Source of the DNA: Asterias amurensis
Taxonomy: Eukaryota; Echinodermata; Asteroidea; Forcipulatida; Asteriidae
DNA: 64,000 nt
Direction of reading: 5' to 3'
Assembly: GCF_032118995.1 (NCBI RefSeq)
Contig: NC_092648.1
Coordinates: forward strand, 24,332,059-24,396,058
Both the position numbers and the translations under genes were made by a program. Shown here in pieces: positions 32,027 through 43,949 of this stretch. Numbering within the stretch: position 1 is the first letter of the stretch; each line of letters begins with the position of its first letter. Below the pieces are notes generated by a model. That model did no database searches, had not been told where the DNA came from, and worked only from the letters and a program-made list of their open reading frames with translations.

Positions 32027-34613
32027 TGGTTATGATGTTTACTCACGGAGTCCCGCTGCTTGTGAAATCAGTTTGCTAAATTCAATTTTGAAAATTAAGT
32101 TTGGCTAAAAAATGATTGCATTCTTGGCAAAATGTTTACACATCACTGAGTCCTGCTGATTGTGAAACCGGTCTGTTTATAGGAGTTGCTTCCAATTTTG
32201 AAAATTAAGTTTGGCTAGATGGTTCTATACGTGGGAAAGATGTTTACCCACGGCGTCATTCTTTTGTTGTCCGTTGCTCATATCGGGGTGTATTGTCTTG
32301 TATTTTGTTTTGTACTGTTATGGCAAATAAAATCATAGTAATAATAATTTTGCAGTTTTTAGTTTCCCCTCGTTTTTTAGGTTTTTGTTTTTGTTGTTGC
32401 TGGTAATGAGATTTGATAAAATCCATCCATTGTGTTTTTCCTTATGTTTTGACAAGAACATTACAAAAGAACACATCAATTTAACTGAAAGCCCCAGAAG
32501 GTCATATTTAAAAGAAAATAATTTCAAAACATGTTGATCTTCTTATTTCTGTTCGAGAGAAGGTAAGCATTCCGGAGGCAATAAACCAGCGCAATTTCCT
32601 CTTACACAATTCAGATAAATATTGTTTAAAAAAAGAATTTTCAGAAAGGGCCATTGCTTGTCAATCACATCAGCCTTTATTTTGTTCAAAGGACAATCTA
32701 TGATTGTATTGTATATTTCTCTTAATATTTTCTTTATGGAGCTGGTCTGCTATTGTAATTGCCTGCAAAGGATGGTTAAAGTTTTTTGAATTGAATTGAA
32801 TTGAATTGAATATTTGTGCTCACGAAACCAATTCGGGCAATAGACTGTTTCGGGCGCACTGTGATTTCGAGCGCTATATAAATATTATGACCTTTCGGTA
32901 TACGTGAAAACTACTTTAAAAAGATGTCCATGTTTATGGGATCCGTAGTTCGGCGCTCCGTTTTCAGCTGATATTTTGTTCAAAATTTACAGGTTTGAAA
33001 AGATGTTTAAAGAAGGTTGTTGTTCATGTTGGTAAAGCAAGAACAATTCTTCAAATATTTACTTGGGCTACACTGTGCTTAGTTGTTTGAAAAAGTTTAC
33101 AGAAAATGTCATTTTGTAATTTTAAATTTGTTTGACAAAACTACTGAAAGCATCAACGAACACACAAACCCTCTGTTTTACAGTGATTGTGATGATTTCT
33201 TTATTCTTGATTTCATATTTGGCATGTCAACAAAACCTAAAAAACAAAAAACCTCCCTCCCTCCCCCATCTGCAAAAAAGGACAATCAACAATTTTTTTT
33301 TTTATGTGGCCTTATGATGATATGTTGCTGAGTAATTACCAAACGTGTCCAATGCCTTATAATGTCATGGTTATTAGTTATAGTTATATGAACCACTGCA
33401 AATAACATAATGGTATGGATATGGGGCCACACCCTTGCAAATCTTCCCAAGTTTGATTCTTATTGCGTCTGGGAAAAAAAAAACACTAATGCAAGAACCA
33501 AGACGGTTTGCTGGTGATAGAATATTTTGTTCAAGGACGATCAAAACTTTAAAAAGAATTAAAAAATATCATGAGAAAATTTGTCATATTTTTCTTTTCA
33601 AAATCGATGGAAACATAAACTTATAGTCCCACTTATCTACCACGAATAGTATGGTTATAAGCAAATCTCCAGTCACCCAGCAATACAAGCAGATGCAGTT
33701 TTATACACAAAGGCAAAATTTGACATAATTTAGTTTTCAACTTAATAACTGGTTAATCCCCTATTGTCAGGAGAGTGACAATACCGTACTTTTGAGTCAT
33801 TCAAAGTTGGTGAGAAAAACAAGTACAATTTGAGCGAATAGTTATTACCGCGACAATTTGAAATGCTTGTAATAGTAAAGGTTGTATTGCAGTTAGAGTC
33901 TGATTAAACCATGGTCTCTCTACAGAGAAAGGTCCACGTGGCCCTATCTGTACTATTAAAAGCGTAACCCGCGCCATCTTGGATTAAAAATTAGAAGGTC
34001 CAGTGGCATGGCATCCTTGTGGAATCCAACACGGTTGTGTCGTTACAGACGTCGGATTGCAAGTCTACAAAACCCTGAACCGAACTCCCTCTTACGAGGA
34101 GTTGTCTGATTGGCTGGAGTCACGAGCGATATCTCCTTACATGTGTGGTTGTCTGGTTTTGATATGGGCCACCTGTTGATCGAAGGGGAAGCCGTAGGCT
34201 GCACACAGAGCCACCTCTTTAAGTTTGAAGTAGATGGCGACCTCGGACTTCCATTAACATTCCAGAGTGACTCATTGATGTTGCGCAGAGGGGTAAATGG
34301 TATGGTTTATATACCATTTTGTAAAGGGGGTTAATTTCGTGTGTTAAATACAAATAATTAAGGCTTTATGAGAAACAAAAATACATGCGTCTGTTACATG
34401 TGTGGGTAACTCACTCAAGTCACTCATGTAGGCCTATACCCAACTTTCCACCATTTTTTAAACGCACCAAACAGCAACCCACTGTTGCTAATAAGTTTAT
34501 TTGTTCCATTTACCCCTGTACCATTGGTGGTACAGTCCATATGTCATCCCCACACACAGAACGTATACACGCAGAAATTTGCAATATTTTCGAAAAGAAA
34601 GTGATTACAATAC
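32027..34613. other. Intergenic with LINE-type 3' tails
   Basis: At 32700-32818, GGAGCTGGTCTGC ... followed by a (TTGAA)n run, is a typical non-LTR 3' tail; another A/T tail lies near 32300-32345. At 34110-34300 one frame has protein-like composition (GFDMGHLLIEGEAVGC) and ends before GTAAAT, but a TGA lies just upstream at 34107-34109 and no acceptor is clear. It may be an exon relic; I do not name it. Confidence 0.45.
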
Positions 34614-34615
34614 TA

Positions 34616-35839
34616 TGGTGGCCCTGACGGGACACAGCCAGTCGTGAATATTTTTGCGACGTCTTGAATATTTTTGCGACGTCGTGAATTTATTCACGAC
34701 AAGTCGCGAATTTTTTCACGACTAGTCGCGAATTTTTTCACGACAAGTCGCGAATTTTTTTACGACTAGTCGCGAATTTTTTCACGACTAGTCGCGAACA
34801 TTTTCATGACGTCGTGAATATTTCTGCGACTAGTCGCGAATATTTTTTCAGTAGCTTGAGTGTGTAATTACTGTATTCACGTTGACGGCTTAGTAAGACT
34901 AAGCTGAAAGCTGTCCCGTACGATGATGGATCCGGAGGAGAATTCCGACTCTTGCAAATCGATGGTGGGTTATTTAAACAAAACTAACGTTGACGTATGG
35001 CCCTTACGGTAGGCCTACGAGGCCTGACGTTATAGTTTTACTAGTACTTTAGTAGGAGTAGGCTATCCTATGCTAGGCAATAAACGTTGGCACTTTCACT
35101 CTTCAGATAAAACATAACGTTATATGTCACCCGAGGTAAATTTTACAAACAACCCAATGATAAGTTTAATTATAATGTGTTGACAATTTCAGCAAATAAA
35201 TTTGACAATTTTTACCTGAAATGTTAGAGCAATTTGCGTTGTTATTTCCAACTTGAAACGCGAGTTCGTTCCGTCACGGCAGGGTGCAACGCATCACGTA
35301 ATCCCCCACCAAGTTTAACTGAAAGATTAATCCTTTGGCATTCAGAATTATTTGGGTTTGGAGTAATTCAACCTTGAAAACCCCCGAAATATTGATGAAA
35401 GTCAGACACTGTTTTTCCGAACTTCGATAACAGTTCTACTGGATAAAACATGGGCCCCATACACATAGCTGAGTGGCTACAATCTTCATAGCTTGGCTCT
35501 CTACGCGTGCCGTGTAAGAATTACACACTCAAGCTACTGAAAAAATATTTACGACTAGTCGCGAATTTATTCACGACTAGTCGCAGAATTATTCACGACG
35601 TCGTAAAAAATATTTGCAACTAGTCGTGAAAATATTCGCGACTAGTCGTGAAAATATTCGCGACGTCGCGAAAATATTCGCGACTTGTCGTGAATAAATA
35701 TACGACGTCGCGAAAATATTCGCGACTAGTCGTGAAAATAATTATTCGCGACGTCGCGAAAATATTCGCGACTTGTCGTGAATAAATATACGACGTCGCG
35801 AAAATATTCACGACTGGCTGTGTCCCGTCAGGGCCACCA
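34616..35839. mobile_element. DNA transposon derivative with long arrays of CGACTAGTCG-type motifs
   Basis: TGGTGGCCCTGACGGGACAC at the left faces its inverse at the right; TA at 34614-34615 and 35840-35841 is the target duplication. Each arm then carries a tandem array of ~17-bp units of the form GTCGCGAATATTTT with self-complementary joints CGACTAGTCG, CGACGTCG or CGACTTGTCG (about ten on the left, about fourteen on the right). Inside the arrays a second inverted pair, CAGTAGCTTGAGTGTGTAA and its inverse, bounds a 650-bp core. The core starts with a short frame (MMDPEENSDSCKSM, 34923-34964) followed by GTGGGT, possibly the first exon of a lost transposase. Confidence 0.85.
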
Positions 35840-35841
35840 TA

Positions 35842-36115
35842 TCCATTTCAGTCAGCCACTTCTGTTGAAGTTCTACCGAGCGGTGATTGAGAGTGATCGT
35901 TTGGTGGGGCAATGCAACAGCCGATGACCGGAAGCGTATCAGCCGGATCGTTCGCACCGCTAGTAAAATCATAGGTTGCCAACTTCCAGTCACTTGATGA
36001 ACTGTATCTCTCTCGAGTTAAAAAACGAGCCCTCTCTATAGTAGATGACCAGTTTCACCCAGCACATTCCCTCTTTCAGCCCATGCGGTCTAAGAATCGT
36101 TTCCGTTCAATTAAA
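35842..36115 (+). mobile_element. LINE 3' coding fragment, copy 1 (left part)
   Basis: Same sequence as 41528-41828: KFYRAVIES-like start, WWGNATADDRKRISRIV, then KKRALSIVDDQFHPAHSLF, as in the C-terminal region of non-LTR retrotransposon polyproteins. About 20 bp missing after AGAGTG and a shifted frame near 35990 show it is dead. It stops at 36115 and resumes at 40911, split by a 4.8-kb insertion. Confidence 0.85.
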
Positions 36116-37649
36116 GATGGACTATAACGGTACTCCTACATTAAAATCACTATCAGAACTTGTTTATGTTATGTTCAACTATCAATTCATTGTTGTGGTC
36201 ATGTTTTTCTCCAAATAATTTTGCTACAATTTGACCGAAAAAATTTGACCTCGATTCTTCGATTTTGAAATTTCCCGCCCTGTACTGGTTCCCGGCTATT
36301 AAACCAACACTGAAATCCAAGCGGATTTGTAAACCAGCGGACGTCATGAACGCGGTCAAAAAATGGTGATGTCATACCCATGAAGCAACGAGAGTAAACA
36401 AAGATTACGCCATGTTACTCCGTGTGTTGTGTATGCGTTTTCATCCACACTATAGGCGTGCGTGTGTGCTACGAAGCTTTTTGTTTCTAATGTATCAGCT
36501 ATAAATACTGCCGACTATTTGGTTGTTTGTGGATGCACTAGAAGTTTCAAAGTTTGTGTAAGAAGCCTGGATCGATTCCGAAATTTAAACCTCTAAGCAT
36601 CGAGAGAATTCAGGGGGATCTTCTACCACCAGGCCCCAGCCAGTGCTGCTTGTGCATGCTACGACGTCGGCGGGGTCCCTCTGCCGTGGCCCTGGTCGCA
36701 AGTGGCCGTGGAACAGCAAAAGAATCAAGTGGCATTACAGAAAAGAGAGGGAGAAAAGCCTGGTAAGTACTTGTTAATAATTTTTAAAAATCTACTACTG
36801 AGAAACTATCTCCATTATTAATTCAGGCCCAATACATGTACATGTAATTGTAATAAGAAAAATCTTGTTGTCAAATGACACGATGTGCATGCTCTGAATC
36901 TGACCAGACTACCATAAAATAGCTACATAGTGTATTGACTCTGTTGAGTGATGAATCCATGTAGCCACCCAAGTGCTTTAGGCATGTTTATGCCCTGGTT
37001 TACACTTTCTGGCATGTTCATGCTCAACCATGTGTGAACACTATATTAATCCATTTAAAAAGTTGATTGTTACAGTTAACAGTTTATTGGCCTCGCTGAC
37101 ATGTATTTATATTGGTCTATACTGGATTGCTGGACATTGTTTTTGCCAAAGCTGCCTAATAATTGTTCGCTTTTTTTTTTAAGGCACAGCTCAAAATATG
37201 TTCAAACTCCCATCCATATAATTGCCCATCCATGGTCATTCAGAATTTTTCTCTCCTAATTCAGGAATTACCAATTCCAGAGAAGTTTAGTCTGAAGTTT
37301 TCCTATAGCTGTGTTTATTGGCTTGGCACGGTTAATTATGGAGTGTTTACTATATTTGCATTTGTAAAATAAGGCCAGTTCTTTTTCAGCACTAGTTTTT
37401 TTATTTATTTATTTATTTTTTGTTTTTATATTTTTTTGTACAGAAAAAACTCGCAGCTCTACACTACAATGAGAATGCAGGACGAAGACAATGCAGTACG
37501 GAGACATGCTAGCCAGAACTAGAAATGGAGACCTAAGATTCTCAATAGCACTTTAGGTAAGTAGTAGGCCTATGCATGCAAATTTTCAGAGGATCAGATG
37601 ATTTCTTCATTTTTAGTTTTTCAGCTGCCCCTTTGAAAACTGTTCACGG

Positions 37650-37770
37650 TGATGGGGGGGGGGGGGGGTGGAGGGGGATGGGGTGTTGAATCGCAAGAAC
37701 CCCCCCCCCCCTACCCCGATCTGTACCTGAACAGTTTTGTACTAGGTGTAGATCTGGGGGAGGGGGGTGG
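37650..37770. repeat. G/C homopolymer-rich tract
   Basis: G runs at 37655-37668 and 37672-37682, a C run at 37701-37712 and a G-rich patch at 37756-37768. G runs and C runs on one strand could fold or form quadruplexes; they are also prone to assembly error. Confidence 0.85.
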
Positions 37771-38204
37771 TTGGAGGTCATGTTTTCTATCAGACATAAA
37801 GAAAACCTGCCCCCTTGGTTTTGTTGCATGTGGACTCCTTTTGTACTGGTTTTGCGTTAACTCCTGTAAGGTTATTTTCAAAACTACGCCAACTCAAAGA
37901 GAGATTGTCAGTACATGGTGTTACGTCAAACCTTCCGAGATTGTATTTCTGCCTTGTAAATTTTCAAGAAATCCCACATAACGATTATTTTTTTTTTTTT
38001 TTTATTTTTCATTAAACAGATACGCATAGAATGCATGCACAATGCACTTGTTCATTGTCAGCAGGGTGACAAGACATGAAAACAACTCCATCCGCAGCTG
38101 ATGTGTAACCCCCGTGTCATTGACATCAACCTTCACCAGCCGGAAAAGGATTGCAACAGCTTTTTTTTTTTTTGGGGGGGGTGGGGATTCAAAGGTAGTG
38201 GGTT

Positions 38205-38850
38205 CAACTTTGAAGAAAGAATGACCTGTGTCCAGTTTCATGGATCTGTTCATCACCAAATTCTGCGCTTATGGTCACCGTTCTCTGCTTACGTCCAAAC
38301 GCTAAATTTCTGAGCTTACTTTGTAAGCGTAGAATGCCTGGTATAAACCAACTATGCACCCATGACGGGCAAAAGCCAAAATTTGCTGGTAACCTGTGAA
38401 ACACGTTTGACGTAAGCACAGAATTTCCTGCTTCCGCAAGTGTCGATTCTTTGTTTACAGTATGCAGATCCATGAAACTGGGCCCTAGCTAGCCTGTACA
38501 CATTGATTTTTTTGTGCTTTTTTTTTGGTAGGGGGGGGGGGGGTCCATGGTAGTAGAATCAACTTTGTTTAAAGAAAGAATGACCTGTGCCCAATTTCAT
38601 GGATCTGTTCACCACCAAAATGTGCGCTATGGTCACGGTTCTCTGCTTACGTCCAAAGGCTAAATTTCTGCACTTAATACTTTGTAAGCGTAGAATGCCT
38701 GGTATAAACCAAGTATGCACCCATGACCCGCAAAAGCCAAAATTTGCTGGTAACCTGTGAAACACGCTTGACGTAAGCACAGAATTTCCTGCTTCCGCAA
38801 GTGTCGATTCTTTGTTTACAGTAAGCAGATCCATGAAATTGGGCCCTAGC
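38205..38850. repeat. Tandem pair of MITEs (GGGCCCAATTTCATGG family)
   Basis: Two near-identical blocks about 358 bp apart, each beginning near CAGTTTCATGGATCTG and ending AGATCCATGAAA(C/T)TGGGCCC, so the ends are inverted. Each is preceded by T/G homopolymers. Short, diverged pieces of the same family (TTGACGTAAGCGCAGAATTC, TTGGGCCC) occur inside the 1-9180 array units, for example 270-350. Confidence 0.8.
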
Positions 38851-39429
38851 TTGTACACATTGATGTGGGTTTTTATTTTATTTTTTATATATATATATAT
38901 TTTTTTGGGGGGGGGGGGTAACCAGGGTAGTACAATCAACTTTGTTTAAAAACAGAATGACATGGTCTGTACACAATGATTTCATTATATTCTTTTAATG
39001 TACAACTTAATTTACAATTTACAAAGAGAACCACAGCTAACTAGGTACATAACATGGCTTAGGTTTTTTTTTTTGGGGGGGAGGGGCGTTGACAGGGTTG
39101 TATAGTTAACTTTTTTTGATGACGGACTGTTCAGATGATTTCGCTATCACTAGGCAACCTTTTTTCAATTTTGATATTTTAAACTCAAAAATAAACTATT
39201 GTCGTTTGCAAATACATACAGTTTTAGTGTTGTCGTTATTATGGAGGTGTACATGGCTTCTGTTTTTTGTTTTGTTTTTATATTTCTGCTAACCAAGTTG
39301 AATGTTGTTACCATGTTAATCATAGTGTATTGTTGACAACAGGGGACAAGTTTATTGCACATAAGTGCTAAATTAATCAATTTGAACCACACACCTAATT
39401 TTATAAGCCATAGTAATTTACATTTTGTG

Positions 39430-39495
39430 TCTTTCAGAGGGGTGGGTGGTTCAAATTAAATTAATCAATTTGAACCACCCACCCATCTGAAAGAA
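39430..39495. repeat. Perfect foldback, GGGTGGGTGGTTCAAATT arms
   Basis: TTCAGAGGGGTGGGTGGTTC faces GAACCACCCACCCATCTGAA around an A/T centre. It is an isolated small hairpin inside the 4.8-kb element. Confidence 0.85.
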
Positions 39496-40910
39496 ACAAA
39501 ATGAAATAATATACATGTACATTTATACGTAAATTATTATGGCTTATCAAATTATTTCTCACTCCCTCCGGATCATTATAACTTGGAAAATTGTTACGAC
39601 TAAACCAAAGCAAAGCTGCCTAATCCGTTGGTGGATACGAAAATCCTTCCACTGTACTGTACACGAGGGTTTGGAAACGTCCTTCGTGTTGCTGCCATCA
39701 AACATGATGTCGGTGGCAGCGGTTGAACGGACAAGATAGTCCTAAGCTCACCACTTGCTGATAATCATCATTGCAGTGTTTTCTGTAAAACAAAACAAAA
39801 GAATTCATACAAAATTATTAACAAAAGAATTCATACAAAATTATTAACAACAGATTTGTGGTTTGCATGGTGAAGTGTTAATATTGCATGTGTGTACCTG
39901 AATTGCTTTAAAACTATACCCATGCCAGAAGGCAATCATAATCCAAAGTAGCAGTTACATACATGTACATGAGATATTTGTGTAGATGCACATGTGTCAA
40001 CCACCACGCAGTTACTTGGTGGAGAAAAACAACAACATAGGTTATCTACAATATCAGTTTAAATTGATAATGTATGAATTTTGCCAACAAAGTATAAAAC
40101 GCAAGACAAAAATTACCCCTCCTCTCACATTTCTACTGCCCGCTAAGTCAGTGCATGTGTTGTTCACATACATGTATTATAACGTGAATGGAGGTAAACA
40201 ATAAACCTTGTCCATCATGTTCGTTCATGTTTTAATTTAGTCAAGGATAGCCTTCAACTATTTTTTGGAGCAGAAATAAACTGATCAAACGAAGCATCAT
40301 TCAGTATAATTCATGAAACGTTTTGTGGCCTTACCAGTCTGTCTTTAGCCGTCGATCATCAGAGTTTGGCTCATCGTCTTCGGCCTGACGATCATCGTCC
40401 CCGGGCTGGTTAACTACATGTACTCATAACACGTCTTCGGCTTCTCTCTCGTCCGGTGAGCTCCCCTTATCGCTAGAGCCCTCACTTTCCTCTGAAGTGC
40501 CTCCCTGAAATGCCTTTTCCTCATCTATACTGTGGTTTTCCCAAGACCCGCTGCCATCGGACAGTTTCGCTGTTTTTTTGTGTCAAAAAAATGCAGCCTA
40601 TAGTGTCCGATGTTATTCCACATTCAGTGTACATTACATGTAAAATGCACGCACACGATCGACCTGACACACTGTGTACAGAGCTTCGGTACGTGGTGTG
40701 ACGTCACACACTGTGTATGAATGGTTCGTGGGTCACCGGCTTTTGCCGAAACTGAGTTTTCTGGGTCGGAGTACGCCGCGCGAGTTTGTGTTTTTTTTGC
40801 ATGAAGGTAAAGGTTTTATTGAATACTACTAAAATATCAGTCCTTATTTTACATTTCTTGTACAAAAATAGTAATATTGGCTATATCAATAATCTGTTAT
40901 AGTCCATCTG

Positions 40911-41500
40911 TAAATCTGGATCCAACCGTACTTTGCAGAGTTTTTATCCAACAGCTGTTCGTGTTCTAAATGACAGGTTTATCATGAACGTCTATTTCTG
41001 ATTTTAATTATATCGTACTATTTTTATTTTTCGTATTTCGCCTGTATATTGTAATACTTTTCAGAGTTGTTTATATTATATTTCCATGTATTTTTGTAAA
41101 TGGTTAATTTTTAGTGTAATTTGTATATAACATAATATGTTTAGACACGCAAAACCTTGTCTTTACTTGAACGCTTTCTTCGTTGTATTTTATTATACAT
41201 GTCTTGTATTTACTTGAACGCTTTCTTCGTTGTATTTTATTGTAAATAATTCGTAAGAACATTTTAGCACTTTCACAATTCGTACTTTTTAAACCTGCAC
41301 TGTTTTCATGATAAGATACTAATCTTGACATACTTTTGAGTGTTCTGTTCGTCTATTTTTTGGGGCTTGTATTTACTTTTAATATAAATCAGCACTGTGC
41401 AGCACGGCGCCCGGACACTTTTTGTTGGGCGGACACTATTTGTCACGTAATACATGCCAAATAGTGTCCAGGGTCTACTGCGCATGCTCAGCGGACACTT
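40911..41500 (+). mobile_element. LINE 3' end, copy 1 (right part)
   Basis: Resumes the LINE at TGGATCCAACCG with the last codons and 3' UTR (TTTCGCCTGTATATTG, TTGAACGCTTTCTTCG, GTGTTCTGTTCGTC), then a GGACACTATTTG...CAAATAGTGTCC hairpin (41431-41470). It is matched by 41827-42390. Confidence 0.85.
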
Positions 41501-41512
41501 ATTGCAAAGATT

Positions 41513-42390
41513 ATTTTTCTTGAGACGGCTGAGAAGCTTCCATGTCAGTCAGCCACTTCTGTTGAAGTTCTACCGAGCGGTGATTGAGAGTGTCTTGACA
41601 CAATCAATGATAGTTTGGTGGGGCAATGCAACAGCCGATGACCGGAAGCGTATCAGCCGGATCGTTCGCACCGCTAGTAAAATCATAGGTTGCCAACTTC
41701 CATGACTTGATGAACTGTATCTCTCTCGAGTTAAAAAACGAGCCCTCTCTATAGTAGATGACCAGTTTCACCCAGCACATTCCCTCTTTCAGCCAATGCG
41801 GTCTAAGAATCGTGTCCGTTCAATTAAACCTGGATCCAACCGTACTTTGCAGAGTTTTTACCCCACAGCTGTTCGTGTTCTAAATGACAGGTTTTAATCA
41901 TGAATGTCTATTTCTGATTTTAATTATATCGTACTATATTTATCTTTCGTATTTCGCCTGTATATTGTAATACTTTTCAGAGTTGTTTATATTATATTTC
42001 CATGTATTTTTGTAAATGGTTAATTTTTAGTGTAATTTGTATATAACATAATATTTTTAGACACGCAAAACCTAGCTTGTCTTTACTTGAACGCTTTCTT
42101 CGTTGTATTTTATTGTAAATAATTCGTAAGAACATTTTAGCACTTTCACAATTCGTACTTTTTAAACCTGCACTGTTTTCTTGATAAGATACTAATCTTG
42201 ACATACTTTTGAGTGTTCTGTTCGTCTATTTTTTGGGGGCTTGTATTTACTTTTAATATAAATCAGCACTGTGCAGCACGGCGCCCGGACACTTTCTGTT
42301 GGGCGGACACTATTTTGTCACGTAATACATGCCAAATAGTGTCCAGGGTCTACTGCGCATGCTCAGCGGACACTTATTGCCAGCGGACAG
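41513..42390 (+). mobile_element. LINE 3' end, copy 2
   Basis: The frame from 41513 reads FFLRRLRSFHVSQPLLLKFY and WWGNATADDRKRISRIV, a stop (TGA at 41702-41704), then LDELYLSRVKKRAL to NDRF and a terminal TAA at 41895-41897. This is the C-terminal end of a non-LTR retrotransposon, 5'-truncated as usual. Its 3' UTR ends with the GGACAC hairpin (42303-42346). Copies 1 and 2 are in direct tandem. Confidence 0.88.
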
Positions 42391-42403
42391 TTTTTGTCAT
42401 AAC

Positions 42404-43197
42404 ACCGGTCAACTCGGTCCCAAACCAACTCGGTCCCAGTCATACGTTGACAGTTTTTTCACTAATTTCTCAAAAACTACAACACCACAGCAAGTAATAT
42501 TTTAAGGGAAGCTTTCAACTATCATTATCTGCAAACTGTTTAAGTTTAGTGTAAATCTGTGGACATGATGGTGTGTCGTCGTCGTCAAAAACCCCTATTC
42601 AATTACGCACGTTCGTTTGAACGAAATCCCTAAACCTTCGTACTTTGTCGCGTGTAAAGTATATGGGCCCGGAACTCGGTTAGATTGTTATGGGTCCTGA
42701 ACGATGGTAGGAAAACAGAATGAGTAGACTTCCTCTCAAGAAGTCACAACTCATGATAGTTACATACTGTATGACATTTACCATAGAGAATGTTTAACAA
42801 TAACATGGAAGTGACTGCATCCAGTTATATTCAAACGCGTAGACTCATCTCAAGAAGTCACAACTCATGATAGGTACATACTGCATGGCATTTACCAAAG
42901 ATAATATTTAACAATAACATGGAAGCGACTGCATCCAGTTATATTCAAATGAAGATTAACGTGGTTAATTAATTAAGATTCTTAAAAAAATTTTACATTT
43001 AAAGTAAAGCTTATGTTCTAAGCTACAATTTGGTATAATAAACTCACTCTTTCGTATTATGGTTTGGGAGATTAGGCTTAAAGAAAAAAAAAGTGTACAA
43101 ATGGTATGGGTTTTAGGCAAAAACAAAGAATAAGAAAAAAAAAAAAAAATCACGACAGAAACAAAACCTGTTCCGACGGTAGGTCGGAACAGCTAAT
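42404..43197. mobile_element. Diverged solitary copy of the array unit's 3' part
   Basis: Aligns with 1630-2420 (ACTCGGTCCCA, GTCGTCGTCAAAAAC, AAGAAGTCACAACTCATGATAG, AAACAAAGAATAA), with many differences. It ends in one hairpin, 43168-43192: CTGTTCCGAC, loop GGTAG, GTCGGAACAG. The stem is kept while the loop differs from the array version. It shows that the hairpin is a native terminal part of the element. Confidence 0.88.
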
Positions 43198-43243
43198 AAT
43201 ATAACAAATGAACGAAATAGAAATAAACAGAGACTAAGAAAAA

Positions 43244-43938
43244 TTATGTTTTTAAGTGCTTTCTTGAAAAAAGGCAGTGAATTTGAGGTGCGTATGGTGA
43301 TGGAAAGATGGTTCCACAGTCCTGGAGCGGCCAGGGAAAATGAATTATATGCAGCGGATTGAAGAGATTTGCTGCTTGGTTTATTTTCAGCAAGACGGGT
43401 TTTGTCTGATGATGAGCTAAGCCCAGCCCTAGTTTGAATGTGAAAAGAAAAACAAGAAGCAAGATATGCTGGTGCAAGTCTCTTGGGGTTTCGTGTGTTG
43501 TTCTGTTTGTATATTCTTACTACATGTGTTTGTTTTAATGTCCGATGTGTGTTTGTGTACTTGTTGGTGTTCCCTGGTCTGTTTGATGTGGGTTTCGGTG
43601 TACTATTTTTGTCTACTTATAATAATGTTTTTATCAATGTTGTGTAATTTTTAGTGTTATATATTGGTATAAATTATTTATATTTATATTATATTTATAC
43701 ATAGTTTTTAATGATTCCTGTAAGTGGCGGCTATCCGCTGTTGGAAATCAACAAATAAATAAAAACATAAATAAAAATAAACATTTATACACATACACCA
43801 ATATTTTTAATTGAATGCACTCTTTCACCGGGAGCCAATGTGGCTCTTGGAGAAAAGGAGTTGCATGATCATGTTTAGATGCACCGTAAATATTAGTTTG
43901 GCCGCCCAATTCTGAAGACGTAAAAGACTCGTCTAGGC
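43244..43938 (-). pseudogene. LINE reverse-transcriptase 3' end, broken
   Basis: Minus-strand translation in pieces: RLQNWAAK (near 43930), HDHATPFLQEPHWLPV (near 43880-43830, one frame shift away), then PKRLAPAYL (near 43495-43470) and FSLAAPGLWNHLSITIR to FFKKALKN (43335-43245). These are hallmark segments of CR1/L2-type LINE polyproteins. About 290 bp of another retroelement tail (43497-43790, ending in AAATAAATAAAAA runs) are inserted between the HWLPV and APAYL blocks. Confidence 0.82.
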
Positions 43939-43949
43939 CTATAGACGAT

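Larger units (their letters stand above)
36116..40910. mobile_element. 4.8-kb TIR insertion splitting a LINE
   Basis: GATGGACTATAAC at the left and GTTATAGTCCATC at the right are inverted. The LINE reads continuously across the empty position in copy 2 (41821-41830), proving the boundaries. TA or TAAA repeats at the edges suit a short target duplication. The inside holds coding-like debris: 36554-36765 (+) ending at GTAAGT; 37441-37558 (+) containing QKKLAALHYNENAGR and, after a frame shift, ARTRNGDLRFSIAL; and an acidic Ser/Glu-rich stretch on the minus strand (40340-40530). I recall the HYNENAGR-type block from uncharacterised invertebrate proteins, but the transposon superfamily is not identified. 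Two nested MITEs sit at 38230-38490 and 38590-38850. Confidence 0.72.

Noticed and set aside
35620-35811. Repetitive minus-strand frame (FRDV/TTSRE repeats)
   Set aside because: It is the CGACTAGTCG-type array of the TIR element read as codons.
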